DNA from: Planctomycetota bacterium
Lineage (GTDB): Bacteria; Planctomycetota; UBA1135; GCA-002686595
DNA length: 64,000 nt
Direction of reading: 5' to 3'
Assembly (NCBI GenBank): GCA_029259655.1
Contig: JAJDET010000376.1
Coordinates: 93,356-157,355 of the forward strand
Positions 24,505 to 35,800 of this stretch are shown here, piece after piece. Numbering within the stretch: the stretch's first letter is position 1; the number at the start of each line of letters is the position of its first letter. The position numbers and the translations under genes are program-made. The notes beneath the pieces were generated by a model. The model did not search any database, was not told the origin of the DNA, and saw only the letters and a list, made by a program, of their open reading frames with translations.

Positions 24505-26963
24505 TGCCGTCGAGAAATGACCGGATGAGCGGCACCGGAGCGCCGCGGTACTTCGGAAAGTACCGGGCCGTGGTCGTCGACAACGAGGACCCCGACAAGC
24601 TCGGCAGAGTGAAGTTCATCTGCCCTGAAGTGATGGGCCTCCCCGACCCCAGTACCGCTCCGCCCACCTCGGTGACGTCGGGCTGGGCGTGGCCGTGCTT
24701 CCCCTTTGGATCAGACTGGAACCACGCGTCGTCGTACAAGGGTCAGCGCGATCACGGCGTCGGCGTCTTCGCCGTTCCTGAGGTCGGCAGCGGCGTGTGG
24801 GTGGAGTTCGAGGCGGGAGACGTGAACCGCCCCATCTGGGTAGGTCTCTGGCACGCCACGCCCATCGCGATCGATGGCGATCCCTACGAAACGCCTGAAG
24901 GAGAGCTGCGCCCCCCGACCACTCCTCTTGAGGCGCACGACTCGGCGGGCATCGACGGCGAGGGCGACGACTACCCCGTAGAGAAAGTCTTGAAGGCGGA
25001 GCGGTGGACCATCTCTGCTTTCCGCCGGCTGCTCTTGACTCTGGACCTCGACAAGGACGACGACGTTCAGGTCCAGCCGCACATCAGTCTCGGCCGTCCG
25101 GGGAAGGACCCCGAATCCGACGAGACTGACAAGAGCAACATCCACTACTATGCCCGCGATCACCGCACCGACGCTACGCGTGACATCCTGGACTGCTCGG
25201 AGAGAGATCAAGTCGCCTGGGCCCAGCGTCACCTCGAGAGGTTCGCTGCGGAGCACATGTGGCTCATCACGCGGCACGGACAGCTGTGCGACGTCCGGGA
25301 TCCTGGCCCCGACTTCTCGCAAGATCCCGTAGCTTCGATTTGGAGCTCCCTGTTCTCGTCCCAGGCTGCCCCGATCAAGGTCAGCTCGTGGGACACCCTG
25401 ATGCTGATGTCGCGGTACAGCGACGTTCTGATCGGCGCGGGTAGCATCGGCGGCCTCGACACCTCAGTGAGCCCCGACTCCCCCACGGTTGGGAGGAACG
25501 TGGTGGTGAACGCCACCAACGGAATCGTCCTTGAAGCGTTCATCAATGGGACTCTGGATCCCGTTGACGGGAAGAAGGCGATCCACCTCTTCCACCGCGC
25601 CGACGAGCTTCCCTACATCAGCCAAGACAACCCGCCGATCGAGGCGGGGCGCAGGTGGGACCCCGGCGCGACGTCCAGGTACCTTCCCCCGAACGGGGAC
25701 GTGGCGCACCCTCCGAACAAGAGCTTCAACCGCCTCGTCGATGAGCGAGCAGCGGTGTCGTACAACCACCACCAGCACGAGGTGCGGTTCTCGGTCGACA
25801 TTCCGGGCCAACTCGGTCAGTTCGAAGGCAACTTCATGTTGCACTTCCCGTGGTACCCGCCCCCCTGGACGCCGCCGCCGCCAACGGTTCCTGGCCCACC
25901 GCCACCGCCACCGCCGCCGCCGACCGTACCCGGGACTCCTGGGACGACTCCGCCTACGGTCCCTCCCTACAATCTTCCCGGCTACGGTGGTCCGTCTGGT
26001 GGCGGAACCCCTCCGTACCATGGCCCTTCTGGGAGTGGGACGCCCGGGGTTACCGGCGGCGATCCGCCTCCGGTGGGCGGCGGCGTGGGCGTTGGTGTTG
26101 GCGGCGTGGAGTCGATCATCATCACCGCGCCGGCGATGGCCCCCGGTCCGGACCCGAACGGCGCTTCCTGGGGCGGCTGGGACCCCTACGGCGGCGCCCA
26201 CAGCGGTCGAGGGATTCACGGCACTCTCGAGGCTATCGCTGGGTCCGGGAGCCGTGGCGGGGTTCTGGGGCAGATTGGTACGGCCCTGAACGCTCTGCTG
26301 ACCTTCGCCACGGAATGCCTCGGGATGTCCTGGGAGGAGTTCGTTTTGGGCAGTGAGAGCTCGACGATCGCCGACTTTGCAGCGACGTGGTTCGACGGGT
26401 TTCCTGGGCACAAGCCGGTGGACACAGAGGTTCCCGAGTTCACCCGAGATCTCAGAAAGCGAATGCCCTTCTATCTCGAGGAGCACCCGGTTGGTGCGGT
26501 GGCTCCACCCGAAGACCGGGGGAGAGCTCCGAACCAATTCGACTCACCGGACGCGAGATTCGGAGCGAGCTTCGGATCCAGCCCACCCACGGCCTTCCCG
26601 ACCGAGCCGCCCCGACCTGGGGTCGAGGACCAAGGTGAGGCGCTCGGCCTGAGCACGTTCGAGGGCACATTCGAGGACTTCGTGGAGTCGGGGGTCTCCG
26701 GATTCTTGCCTCCAAGACTGCGCCCATTCGGACATACAGGCTTCGGCAGCTTCCACGGGGAGTTTATGATCCCAGGGCAGACGGTCTCTGTCGTGGCCAA
26801 GACATCGGCCCCGTGCCCTCCCGAGCGGTGGGTGCCCGCATGGCACACTCCCGCGGATGCGTGGGGCACATCTGTGTCAGGGATCGTTGCAGGCCCCGTG
26901 CCTTACCCCGGATCGGCGGTAGAAAATCGTTCGGTGATGACCGAATTCGTACGAGCAAACTGA
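24504..26963 (+). CDS. Baseplate spike protein (gp5/VgrG OB-fold) with proline-rich linker
   Basis: 819 residues. Residues 15-135 form a gp5/VgrG OB-fold ([49 protein letters not shown]). A long middle region of unknown fold follows. At about 445-500 there is a polyproline stretch with runs of up to nine prolines, then Gly-rich sequence. The C-terminal 250 residues show no lysozyme or metallopeptidase motif. It forms the central puncturing needle on the hub. Confidence 0.88.
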   Translation: MPSRNDRMSGTGAPRYFGKYRAVVVDNEDPDKLGRVKFICPEVMGLPDPSTAPPTSVTSGWAWPCFPFGSDWNHASSYKGQRDHGVGVFAVPEVGSGVWVEFEAGDVNRPIWVGLWHATPIAIDGDPYETPEGELRPPTTPLEAHDSAGIDGEGDDYPVEKVLKAERWTISAFRRLLLTLDLDKDDDVQVQPHISLGRPGKDPESDETDKSNIHYYARDHRTDATRDILDCSERDQVAWAQRHLERFAAEHMWLITRHGQLCDVRDPGPDFSQDPVASIWSSLFSSQAAPIKVSSWDTLMLMSRYSDVLIGAGSIGGLDTSVSPDSPTVGRNVVVNATNGIVLEAFINGTLDPVDGKKAIHLFHRADELPYISQDNPPIEAGRRWDPGATSRYLPPNGDVAHPPNKSFNRLVDERAAVSYNHHQHEVRFSVDIPGQLGQFEGNFMLHFPWYPPPWTPPPPTVPGPPPPPPPPPTVPGTPGTTPPTVPPYNLPGYGGPSGGGTPPYHGPSGSGTPGVTGGDPPPVGGGVGVGVGGVESIIITAPAMAPGPDPNGASWGGWDPYGGAHSGRGIHGTLEAIAGSGSRGGVLGQIGTALNALLTFATECLGMSWEEFVLGSESSTIADFAATWFDGFPGHKPVDTEVPEFTRDLRKRMPFYLEEHPVGAVAPPEDRGRAPNQFDSPDARFGASFGSSPPTAFPTEPPRPGVEDQGEALGLSTFEGTFEDFVESGVSGFLPPRLRPFGHTGFGSFHGEFMIPGQTVSVVAKTSAPCPPERWVPAWHTPADAWGTSVSGIVAGPVPYPGSAVENRSVMTEFVRAN

Positions 26964-27412
26964 TGGCTGATCAGATTCCAGTAGTCGGGTTTTACGAGAG
27001 CCTCGGCAGCGTTGACCGTGACCTGTTCGTCGGCGTCATGGACGTCATGTGCGCGGACGCCACGCCGGAGTCGACGCAGGCGGTGCGGTACACGATTCAT
27101 CAGCTGACCATCGAGGTCGATCGCGATAGGAGGAAGCGCGAGAGCTTTCTCACCCAGCAACGAAACGTGGAGCGCTTGATTGCTCTCGCAGAGGACGCCA
27201 TCGGCAACAACGGCACCGCAGAGATGAGGATGTTCTTGACGATGCTCAGGACGAGATGTTCTGACCTGCAGGCAAGGATTCACGAGCTCGCCTCAGGCGA
27301 CAAACTGTCGAGGAGATCTCGCCTAAGGCAGATGCTCATGGCGATGGAGTCCCGAGCCTCTTCTTCGATCAGAATCATGGAGGCGGTGAAGGGTGCCACG
27401 GCCAACGAATAG
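26963..27412 (+). CDS. Helical baseplate-region protein of unknown function
   Basis: 149 residues from ATG 26963, which overlaps the spike stop (TGATG). It is predicted to be almost entirely helical, with strongly charged heptad-like stretches (DRDRRKRESFLTQQRNVERLIALAED), so probably a coiled coil. Position between spike and gp25 suggests a baseplate wedge or assembly factor. Confidence 0.65.
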   Translation: MADQIPVVGFYESLGSVDRDLFVGVMDVMCADATPESTQAVRYTIHQLTIEVDRDRRKRESFLTQQRNVERLIALAEDAIGNNGTAEMRMFLTMLRTRCSDLQARIHELASGDKLSRRSRLRQMLMAMESRASSSIRIMEAVKGATANE

Positions 27413-27854
27413 ATCGTTCATCGGATCGGGATACAGCTTCCCGTTCGAGATCACCACTGACTTCGGTGGGATCGCAGTGCAGGCTGCGACGACCATCTCG
27501 TCCGGAACGGAGAGATTGCGCCAAAGCCTGCTGCTGATCCTCTACACCAACCTCGGTGAGAGGGTGATGAACCGAACTTTCGGAGCGGACTTCCGATCCT
27601 TCGTGTTCGAGCCCATGGATCAGCTGGTCTTGGACCGGATCACTTTCTCCATCCGAAAAGCGGTGGAGCTCTGGGAGCCTCGGGTGCTCATCGAGCGGCT
27701 CGACATCAACCTCATCGACCCAAAGAACGGTCTGATGCAGGTGGCGGTCGACTTCCGTGAAGTCGCGACGAACCAGCCCGGAAACCTCGTGTTCCCCTTC
27801 TTCCTCGGGGACTCCTCTATTCCTGGCCGGTTGGTCTCGGCGAGGACCGCTTAG
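27393..27854 (+). CDS. Baseplate wedge protein gp25
   Basis: 153 residues from GTG 27393, nine bases after GGAGG and overlapping the previous gene by 20 bases. The gp25/GPW signature is clear: RLRQSLLLILYTNLGERVMNRTFGADFRSFVFEP in parts, then ALELWEP-like VELWEPRVLIERLD. gp25 joins the sheath initiation site to the wedge and is conserved in contractile systems. Confidence 0.92.
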   Translation: MPRPTNRSFIGSGYSFPFEITTDFGGIAVQAATTISSGTERLRQSLLLILYTNLGERVMNRTFGADFRSFVFEPMDQLVLDRITFSIRKAVELWEPRVLIERLDINLIDPKNGLMQVAVDFREVATNQPGNLVFPFFLGDSSIPGRLVSARTA

Positions 27855-27866
27855 GAGGGCGCATCG

Positions 27867-29666
27867 ATGGTTGAAACCGTACGAGTACCGCCGGTCGACT
27901 ACACGTCCAGAGACTACGCCGGCGTCAGGTCCAGCCTCATTTCGCTGATCCCGTTCTTCACGGACGAGTGGACAGACTTCAACCCGTCGGATCCAGGGAT
28001 CACGCTCCTGGACATGACTGCCTGGGTCTCCGACGTTCTTCACTACTACATCGACCGCATGGCGGGCGAGTCGTATCTCGACACGGCCATCACACCCGAA
28101 GCCGTTACCGCGCTCACCCGTCTGATCGACTACACGCCCTCCGGTCCTTCCCCGGCAGTGGTCACGCTCGTGATCACCGTACCGTCAACGGCGACGGCGA
28201 CTTCGGACTATACGATCCCTGCCGGAACGCGAGCGACCACCGGAGTTGTGGAGTTCGAGACTGACCGTGACCTGACCATCCCTGTTGGTGCCACTGCCGG
28301 AAGCGTGAGCGCAACGCAGGGCCAGACCATCGGGTCTGCGGCTCCGAGCGGCGAGTCCGTCGGCATTTCCGATGGGCTCCCGTTCCAGGTGATGTCCCTC
28401 ACGAAGACCCCCGCCATCTCTTCCACTGTCCGCGTGTTCGTCGACGAGGCGTCGTCCGGCACTTGGACTGAGTGGTCTCTCGTGGACACCTTCGTCGACA
28501 GTCTCGCGGCTGACCGGGTCTACAAGCTGTCGCGCGAGCCCGATGGGGTGGTGGCTATCGAATTCGGCGACGGGGTTACGGGGGCGGTGCTTCCGTTCGG
28601 TGCTCCGGTGCAGGTCGCGTACCGGATCGGCGGAGGTGAGTCGGGGAACGTAGGAGCAGGCACGGTCAAGACGTTTGTGTCGAGCCTTCCTGGAGGAGTC
28701 TCTGCGACGGTCAGCAACGCCCAGTCTGCCGCCGGGGGGTCGAACGGCCAGACGATTGCCCAGGTGAAGCAGGACGCCCCCAAGGCCCTGCGCGCGCTCC
28801 ATAGGGCGGTCAGCCTCGACGACTACAGGTCCCTGGCAGTCAACGTCGCAGGAGTGCAGGCAGCTGCATCCAGGTGGAACAATACCCGTCAGCTTGTAGA
28901 AGTGGCGGTGGCATCTGGCAGCGGTCTGGTTAGCGATCTGGTCAAGGAGAACGTGCGCGCGGAGCTCGACGCGAAGGACGGGGTAGGCCTTGGCCTGGAC
29001 ATGATCGACCCGACTCTTGTCCTCATCAACATCACCGGAACGGTGGTGGTGAGGGACACGGCATCGCGGTCGGCGGTCCAGGCGCTGCTCGACGCTGCCC
29101 TGGACGCGTTCTTCACGATCGGCCAAGCCGACGAGGAGTCCAACTTCGATCGCGACGTGTTCGAGTCCGACATCACGGCCTTGATCGACAACCTCGACGG
29201 GGTGGACCACCTCGACGTCATCCGTCTGTCCAGGACTGCAACCCAGGACGGGAGCTCGTGGGCTTCCACCCAGGCGGTCGTGACGGTCTCGGTGGGCGTG
29301 GACAACGACATCGAGCAGGACATCACGGTCACCCTGCCGGTGGATCTCGTAGTGGGCTCCGACGTTGCCTACGAGGTCCGTGGGTCCAAGACCGGCCTGG
29401 AGGCTCTGTCTGGAACGGCGGTCTTCGACGACGGAAGCGGCAACAACGGCGTCTCCTTCAAGCTCGAAGCAGACAATACTGACGTGTCGATTATCATCCT
29501 GTTCCCGACCGCGGCAGCCATTCTGGCCGAGACCGCGATCGCTCCACAGGGCGGTGATGTCCTCGTGATCACCGTGGGCAAGCATCGAGGAAACCAGACT
29601 CTCGGTGCGTTGGAGATCCGTCGGAAGGGTACCATCGCTCTGACCATCACCGGAGGAACAGCCTGA
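27867..29666 (+). CDS. Baseplate assembly protein J (gp6-like)
   Basis: 599 residues. The start DYTSRDYAGVRSSLISLIP, the motif DFNPSDPGITLLDMTAWVSDVLHYY in parts and the later YRSLAVNVAGVQAAASRW are standard for the gpJ/gp47/gp6 wedge family. TAGGAGGG precedes the ATG. Inserted C-terminal Ig-like beta sequence (about 480-599) makes it longer than P2 gpJ. Confidence 0.92.
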   Translation: MVETVRVPPVDYTSRDYAGVRSSLISLIPFFTDEWTDFNPSDPGITLLDMTAWVSDVLHYYIDRMAGESYLDTAITPEAVTALTRLIDYTPSGPSPAVVTLVITVPSTATATSDYTIPAGTRATTGVVEFETDRDLTIPVGATAGSVSATQGQTIGSAAPSGESVGISDGLPFQVMSLTKTPAISSTVRVFVDEASSGTWTEWSLVDTFVDSLAADRVYKLSREPDGVVAIEFGDGVTGAVLPFGAPVQVAYRIGGGESGNVGAGTVKTFVSSLPGGVSATVSNAQSAAGGSNGQTIAQVKQDAPKALRALHRAVSLDDYRSLAVNVAGVQAAASRWNNTRQLVEVAVASGSGLVSDLVKENVRAELDAKDGVGLGLDMIDPTLVLINITGTVVVRDTASRSAVQALLDAALDAFFTIGQADEESNFDRDVFESDITALIDNLDGVDHLDVIRLSRTATQDGSSWASTQAVVTVSVGVDNDIEQDITVTLPVDLVVGSDVAYEVRGSKTGLEALSGTAVFDDGSGNNGVSFKLEADNTDVSIIILFPTAAAILAETAIAPQGGDVLVITVGKHRGNQTLGALEIRRKGTIALTITGGTA

Positions 29667-30757
29667 TGGCCCTCGTCGATCTCAGAGAACTCGCCAACTC
29701 CCCCAACGCGGCCGCCTTCGACAAGGCGGGGAGTCCGCTCGATCGGTTCTTCGCTGAGGACTGGCAAGACGTCCGCAGAGCCATCCAGCTGGGCGCCGTG
29801 GGGATCAAGTCCAGAGACATCGAGGCAGTGGCGAGCATGAAGGTCGGCACCGAGCTGACCGTCACCGGTGGAGTTACGCTGTCCGCCGTCCTCGCTGTTG
29901 CGCAGCTCGCGACCTTCGATGGCGGAGCGCAGGTCAACGGAAATCTCGGTCTCACCGGAACGGTGGCGGGCGTGAACCTTGGAGCTCACCAGCACTCGGG
30001 GGCTGACGGGACCCCTAAGATTCCGCTGTCAGCGCTCATCGGAGTCGGCGGATCCCCAGTCGCCACCTGGGCAACGCACAACCACTCCGGCGATGGGTCG
30101 TCACAGGTCGATACCGCCGGTCTCGCAGCCTCTGCGGTGACCTTCGCGAAGATCGACTCCTCGGCCATCGGTTTGGTCCTGAACTCCATCGCCCGTGGCA
30201 GCAACCTCGCAGCGGTGCGCGCCCGGTTCCAGGACGCAATGTTTGCGCCAGACGCCCAGTATCCGATGCTGGGTCAGTGGATCAGTGCGCTTCAGATGCA
30301 GCCGGCCGGGTCGGACACCGAAGCGGCGATCGCCGAAGACATCATCAGCACTCGGGGCTATGTCGGGAGGGAGTTCCCGACGGGGTCGGCACGGTCGGCC
30401 CGGTTCACGTTCCCTCTCCCAAGCACCGTACTCAGCCCGGAGATCATCTACGTCTTCTGGGTAGACGCGGCAGTGCCGGGATCCCCCGCCATCCAGATTA
30501 CACAGGACCTGCTGATCGCCGGCACCGGCGGAGCGATGGGGTCGGGAACGTCGACCTCCACCGTGCTGGAGTTCTCGGGATCGCAAGAGGTCGTGACAGA
30601 CAAGGTCACTGGCACGTTCGCGCGGTCCTCTTCTCCTGCAGCTCCCGAGCTCGTCACTGTTCGACTCACCCGATCCGCGACCGACGGTGTGGCTGCGAGC
30701 CTGTATCTCGCAGGCGCCTTCGTTCGATATGACCCGGACTACGCATCCCTCGACTGA
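29666..30757 (+). CDS. Tail fiber-like baseplate protein
   Basis: 363 residues, overlapping gpJ by TGATG. The middle has two copies of an H-x-HSG-DG motif (AHQHSGADGTPKI and THNHSGDGSSQVD) as seen in trimeric tail fiber shafts that bind metal ions between strands. The N-terminus is helical and should attach to the baseplate; the C-terminus is beta-rich and could bind receptor or another fiber. Confidence 0.65.
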   Translation: MALVDLRELANSPNAAAFDKAGSPLDRFFAEDWQDVRRAIQLGAVGIKSRDIEAVASMKVGTELTVTGGVTLSAVLAVAQLATFDGGAQVNGNLGLTGTVAGVNLGAHQHSGADGTPKIPLSALIGVGGSPVATWATHNHSGDGSSQVDTAGLAASAVTFAKIDSSAIGLVLNSIARGSNLAAVRARFQDAMFAPDAQYPMLGQWISALQMQPAGSDTEAAIAEDIISTRGYVGREFPTGSARSARFTFPLPSTVLSPEIIYVFWVDAAVPGSPAIQITQDLLIAGTGGAMGSGTSTSTVLEFSGSQEVVTDKVTGTFARSSSPAAPELVTVRLTRSATDGVAASLYLAGAFVRYDPDYASLD

Positions 30758-32868
30758 TGCCTGCCTTCTTCCTCAAGGGTAGTCTCTCTTCAGCTCTGCT
30801 GGGCCTCGGCTCTCCAGGGCTGATGCTCATGGGTACGGGTGCGAAGCTTCTCGGCACCGCGGAGATCGACCTCGACTTCGTGCCGACCAACTTCCTGGTC
30901 GAGCGTGCGGTCGAAGGTCCGCAGGTGCTGATCTCCTGGGGAAACCCGTCCAACGCTACGGCCTACCCCTACCGCTATGAGCTGCGGAGAGGCGCGCGCT
31001 ACTTCCCGCTGCGGAAGAAGGACGGGTTCCTGGTTCAGTCGGGAACAGCGGACGGGGACATCAAGATCAGCGACCGAGCCTCCATGCTCTCGGGGCAGAT
31101 CTACTACTACAGCCTGTTCGTAGAAGACACCTCGCAGGTCGAGTCTCCCCCCGGCGACGAGCCTTGGTACACGCACCCGGCAATCCAGGGGCACACGCTC
31201 TCCATCGAGACGGGGTACTGGCGGACGAGGATGTTCGACCTCCTCCCCAACATCTTCAGGATCATGGACGGCCGCCCAGATTTGGGTGGCCTGTTCGGCC
31301 AAACGAAACTGGCCGAGGTCACGGGAACGGCGCTGACGGGCAGAGAGAGCGAGGTCTTCAACTTCGGCGAGGACTCTTCGGTACCGCAAGGTCAGCTGCA
31401 GCGCTTCCTCAAACTCCCCGGAGTGATGTTCGACGAAGCAAGGAGGCTGATCGAGCACCACATCAAGGACCTGACTGCAGCGCAAGCGCACCCGCATCTG
31501 CTCAGATTCCTGGCCTCCAACATCGGATGGGTCTTGAACGAGGAGGTCCCTCTCAGATCTCAGCGGCTCGAGGTGGACTCCGCTGTCCACTACTACAAGC
31601 GCAAGACTTCCGCGGCCGGGATCGAGACACAGGCCAAGTCGTCCGGGGGTGTGCACGGAGCGTACGCGTCCGAGGTCCGAGATTCCGTTCTGCTCACCAA
31701 CGACCCCAGCAAGGCGCAGGGGTCGCACGACGTCGGTCGCTCAGTCGTCCAGCTCCCGACAGCGGACGCACTCGTGGTGTCTTCAGCGAACGCTCCGAAT
31801 CTGTTGAGCAAGCGTCCTCTTGCGATGCAGTTCTTCGGCGGCCGCGGGGCAACCGGGTACCCTCCTGGCCACGTCTTCTTCGCCTATGCAGAAGACACCC
31901 CCGACACTCGACAGATGATGCTCTTCCCCGGGGAGTTCACGGTCGAGTTCTGGCTGAGGGTGAATCAATGGCCTCAGGTTCCGTCGTCGACCCCCGCCAT
32001 CCCTACATCGAACGTAGAGGTGGAAGCGTCGGTGGTAGGTGCCAGCTACCAGAGCGGGGCCACCGGGTTGTTCACCCTGTATCTCCGCACGATCCGAGAT
32101 ACGGTCGGCAACGAAATCCACACACTGGACGTCGAGACCGGTGCTTTCGCCGGCCCCTCAAGGATTCTCCACATCCCGGAGATTCAGGGCGGCATCGTTC
32201 CTGGCGAAGCGGCCCACGTCTCGGTCAGCCGGAGAGTGCTGAAAGGGCCTGGGTTCGGCAGCCCGCTGCCGTCTCCGGAGGCCGTGGACACGGAGTGGAC
32301 GGTCTACGTCAACGGTACGGCCTATGAGGCGGTACAGAGGGAGTCCGGGGATCATTTCCTCTCCACGCTGGGCGGCACGGACGCGATCTTCGTCGGCCCC
32401 GAAGCAACGATCAGCACGGCCCAGCACAGGTCTGACTTCGTCATAGACCAGCTGCGATGCTGGAGAGTTGCCCGCACGGCGGCCGAGCTTTTGGCGGCGT
32501 ATGGCAGCAAGGTCAACGGCCACAGCCCGGGTATGGTGGTCCATGCGATGTTCGACGACAATCAGGTGGTGCCGGCGCTCGATGGGCTGGCTACTGCCGA
32601 CGTTGTCCAGGACACGAGCTCGGTAGAGGGGCACGGGGGCTATTCGTCTCCGACCTCTGCAGTCGCTTCTCCGCTCAGCAGAGCGGGAGACGCTGCTCGA
32701 TACGTGGGGCCTGTCGCTGACGATCCGTTCATCGTGGACAACATCGACGACGAGCTCAGGAGGAGAGACCGACAGCAGGGCATGCGAGAAGGTTTTGTGG
32801 TGAGCGAGAAGTTCCACCTCAGAAGAGTTCGGTTGAACGCCTTCACGTCGAGACGCAGGAATGGCTGA
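30757..32868 (+). CDS. Tail protein I fused to a LamG-like lectin domain
   Basis: 703 residues. An N-terminal fibronectin-like region (LISWGNPSNATAYPYRYELRR) is followed by a gpI-type segment, residues about 145-300 (LLPNIFRIMD, then LLRFLASNIGWVLNEEVP and VHYYKRKTSAAGIETQAKSSG in parts). Residues about 375-620 look like a concanavalin/LamG jelly roll (FTVEFWLRVNQWP, then VIDQLRCWRVARTAAEL). gpI joins wedge to fibers; the lectin domain may bind host surface glycans. Confidence 0.75.
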   Translation: MPAFFLKGSLSSALLGLGSPGLMLMGTGAKLLGTAEIDLDFVPTNFLVERAVEGPQVLISWGNPSNATAYPYRYELRRGARYFPLRKKDGFLVQSGTADGDIKISDRASMLSGQIYYYSLFVEDTSQVESPPGDEPWYTHPAIQGHTLSIETGYWRTRMFDLLPNIFRIMDGRPDLGGLFGQTKLAEVTGTALTGRESEVFNFGEDSSVPQGQLQRFLKLPGVMFDEARRLIEHHIKDLTAAQAHPHLLRFLASNIGWVLNEEVPLRSQRLEVDSAVHYYKRKTSAAGIETQAKSSGGVHGAYASEVRDSVLLTNDPSKAQGSHDVGRSVVQLPTADALVVSSANAPNLLSKRPLAMQFFGGRGATGYPPGHVFFAYAEDTPDTRQMMLFPGEFTVEFWLRVNQWPQVPSSTPAIPTSNVEVEASVVGASYQSGATGLFTLYLRTIRDTVGNEIHTLDVETGAFAGPSRILHIPEIQGGIVPGEAAHVSVSRRVLKGPGFGSPLPSPEAVDTEWTVYVNGTAYEAVQRESGDHFLSTLGGTDAIFVGPEATISTAQHRSDFVIDQLRCWRVARTAAELLAAYGSKVNGHSPGMVVHAMFDDNQVVPALDGLATADVVQDTSSVEGHGGYSSPTSAVASPLSRAGDAARYVGPVADDPFIVDNIDDELRRRDRQQGMREGFVVSEKFHLRRVRLNAFTSRRRNG

Positions 32869-35800
32869 CTACTATTTCGCAGATGACGGCGACGACTCCG
32901 GTGCCGGTAGCGAAGGCGATCCGTTCAAGACGATCGTCAAGCTGAACACCCTTGTTCTTGCTGCCGGCGACACGGTCAATCTCAAGTCTCTGAGCCTCTT
33001 CAACGATGCTCAGCTGGACGTGACCGTTATCGCGACTTCCGGGAACCACGTCACGTTCCAGACGTACGGCGGTGAGTACCCTGCCATCATCGACGGAGCG
33101 AATGCCCAGCACTCTGTCCTGATCTCCGGCAGTGCGGCCTATATCGACTGGGTCAACATCCTGTTCTCCAATGGCGATGACTTCCGGTGCGTGGGCGCCA
33201 CCGGATCGGACAACATTACGTTCACCCGATGCGGGTTCCACGGCGGTTCAATCGCGTGCGGCCAGCTGTCGGGGGACAACACCAACTGGGCGTCGGCGTA
33301 CTGCTACGTCATGGACACCAATGGTGACGGGTTCCTTGCGAGCTCCGCCACCGTAGCTTCGACGTGGACGGTAAGGCACTGCCGGTTCAGGCACGTGGGC
33401 AGACGGTCCACCGGCTTGAACATCGGTGATGCGCTGAACCCGACCAACCTCGGAACCATCAAGGCCTACGACTGCTGGATCGATCGCTGCCGAAGAGCGT
33501 TCTACGGGGCGAACACGTCGGGCCAGAACATCCTCGAGCGGAGCTTCCTCGACCTCGACGACGATTCGGGTTCGTCTGGGCTGTACATCTTCCAGAGTGG
33601 TACGGGCGGCATGCGCGTTAGGAACTGCGCCATCAACTTCACCGGGTCGTCTGCCGTCTTCCTCTTCGAGTCGCTGACCACCGGAGCGTTCGACATCGAG
33701 AATTGCTCGATCAGAGCGTCAAGCACCCACGCCTCTTCGGCGATCCTTGTGCAGCTCGCGGGCACGACCACCGTCAGGAATACTTCAATCCAGTTCGAGT
33801 CAGGATGGACCGCGCAGGTTTCGGCGACGCTCGGAGGGTCCTACGTAGGGAGCAACAACAACTACTTCCGCGTGGGTGGGGCCAGCACCGACAAGCTGTT
33901 CCAGGCAGCTGCGGAGAGCTTCGATCAGTGGATCGGCCAGCGCGAGACCGGTAGCCGGTACGGAGACCCCAAGTACCCCGCGACCCAGCACAGCGACGTG
34001 TCGGGTACCCGGCTCCGAGTCACTGACTTCATCCCATCAGGGATCTCCACCCTCTTCCTCGAGGGCGAGAACCTCTCCCTCTCGCCAGGGTTCACGGACG
34101 ACGTGTTCGGGAGGACCCGAGCCGGCGGAGTTGCAGCTTGGACGGTGGGCGCCATTGAGGACTCTGGGACCTCCGGGCTGGACACCGTGTACGTGAACGG
34201 ATCGACCGGGGACAACGACGGCGCTGGGACATTCTCGGCCCCGAAAAGAACGGTGATGGCCGGCGTGTTCGCAGTGAATCCCGGCGGCCGCGTGGTGGTC
34301 CAGTACGGCAGCGGGTCGTACCCCCTGGACTACGAGACGTTCGGGGAGATCCTGGCCTTCAAGGAAGTTTCGGTGGTGGGGGAGGGGGCCGACTACCCGT
34401 CAACAGTGGACCTCAGCTCCACGATCGTGCCCACTATCCAGAGTGCGTTGACCACCTCTCCGGGGCTCTGGCTCACCGACGCGACCGACTTCTCCTTGGG
34501 GTCGGTCTACTACCTGGGATTCTTGGACGTCAATCCGCATACGGTGTTCGACCCCGACATCTCGGGATCGGACATCAGGGCAGTTGAGGTGAGCAGTTCG
34601 AGTTCGCTGGTTGCAGGAAAGCTGTGGTGGGACTCAACGAACTCTCGTCTCTACTACATGGCTGCGCAGGGAGGGTCCCCGAATCCGAATCCGGGTTCGA
34701 GGGGTGTTCGTGTAGCTGTTCGTCAGGACGCCGTGGTCGATTTGGTCGGGGATGTGGTGCTTGAGAACATCCGCCTCGCCGAATGGGGGTCCGGGGGAAT
34801 CCGGCTGGGGGGCACGGAGAGATCTCGCGTCCATCGCAATCTCTTCGCGCTGGGGGCTGGGCCTGCCGTGAGGGCCGCATCGGGAACCGCGCGCGCGGTG
34901 ATCGAGCGAAACAAAGCGCGGCTGGTCGGGGAGACTCCTACTTCACGAGTGGTCAATGCTCAGAGTGCAGTCGACCACGGCGTCATTCGGCTCGAAGAGA
35001 CTCTGGAATGTGTTGTCCGCCACAACGATGTCGACGACTACTCCGGATCCGGCGTGCTCGTGCACGACTCCGCCGGGAACAACCTCGTCGTGTTGAACAA
35101 GCTCGGCATTCTGAGCTTTGGGTCGGCGAGAGGAGCCATCACGGTCACGACGAGGAAGTCCGGCAGCAGGGACTTCATTCTTCGCAACCTCGTGAACGGG
35201 GCCGGCGGGCATGCCGTGTTCCTCGAGAGCTCCGAGAACGTGCTCGTCGGAAGGAACACCGTCTACAACTGCATCGCCGGCCTCGTGCTCGGGAAGACCG
35301 CGGGCAGCCCCGAAGGGCGCATGCCGAGGAGCTGCATCCTCCAAGGCAACATCGTCTCCGAGACGGGGAAGGCCGCGCCTTCCGGTCTGTCGCCAGACAC
35401 GGACTGGGTGACCTTCCTGACCGACATCTCTCCGGCCAACGGTGCGCTGCTCAACGACGCCGCCGCGATCTCGTCAGCGGCGCTGACCGACGCCGAAAAG
35501 ATCGATCTGGCAACCAACACCTGGAGAGGCAATCGGTACCATCGCAGCCCAAGTGTCGGCACCGGCGACGACCCGCGGTTCCGCTTTGGCGACGAGTACG
35601 GCGACTTCGGGTGGTGGCAGGACCGTGCGAGTGGGTGGGACGAATCTTCTGCGGTCGGGTCTCCGGGATTCGTGGATGCTTCGAGCGGAGACTTCCACCT
35701 CGACGTCGATGCAGGCGCCGCGGAGCAGGTCGAGCCGCTGGAGCCCCTGATGCAGGGCTACGCTCCTGCCCTGGCGTTCCCTCCCCTCCTGTCGACTCTC

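Noticed and set aside
28168..28186. TGATCACCGTACCGT resembling the operator plus -10
   Set aside because: It lies inside the baseplate J gene, lacks a -35 and the full 12-mer, and the codons read normally.
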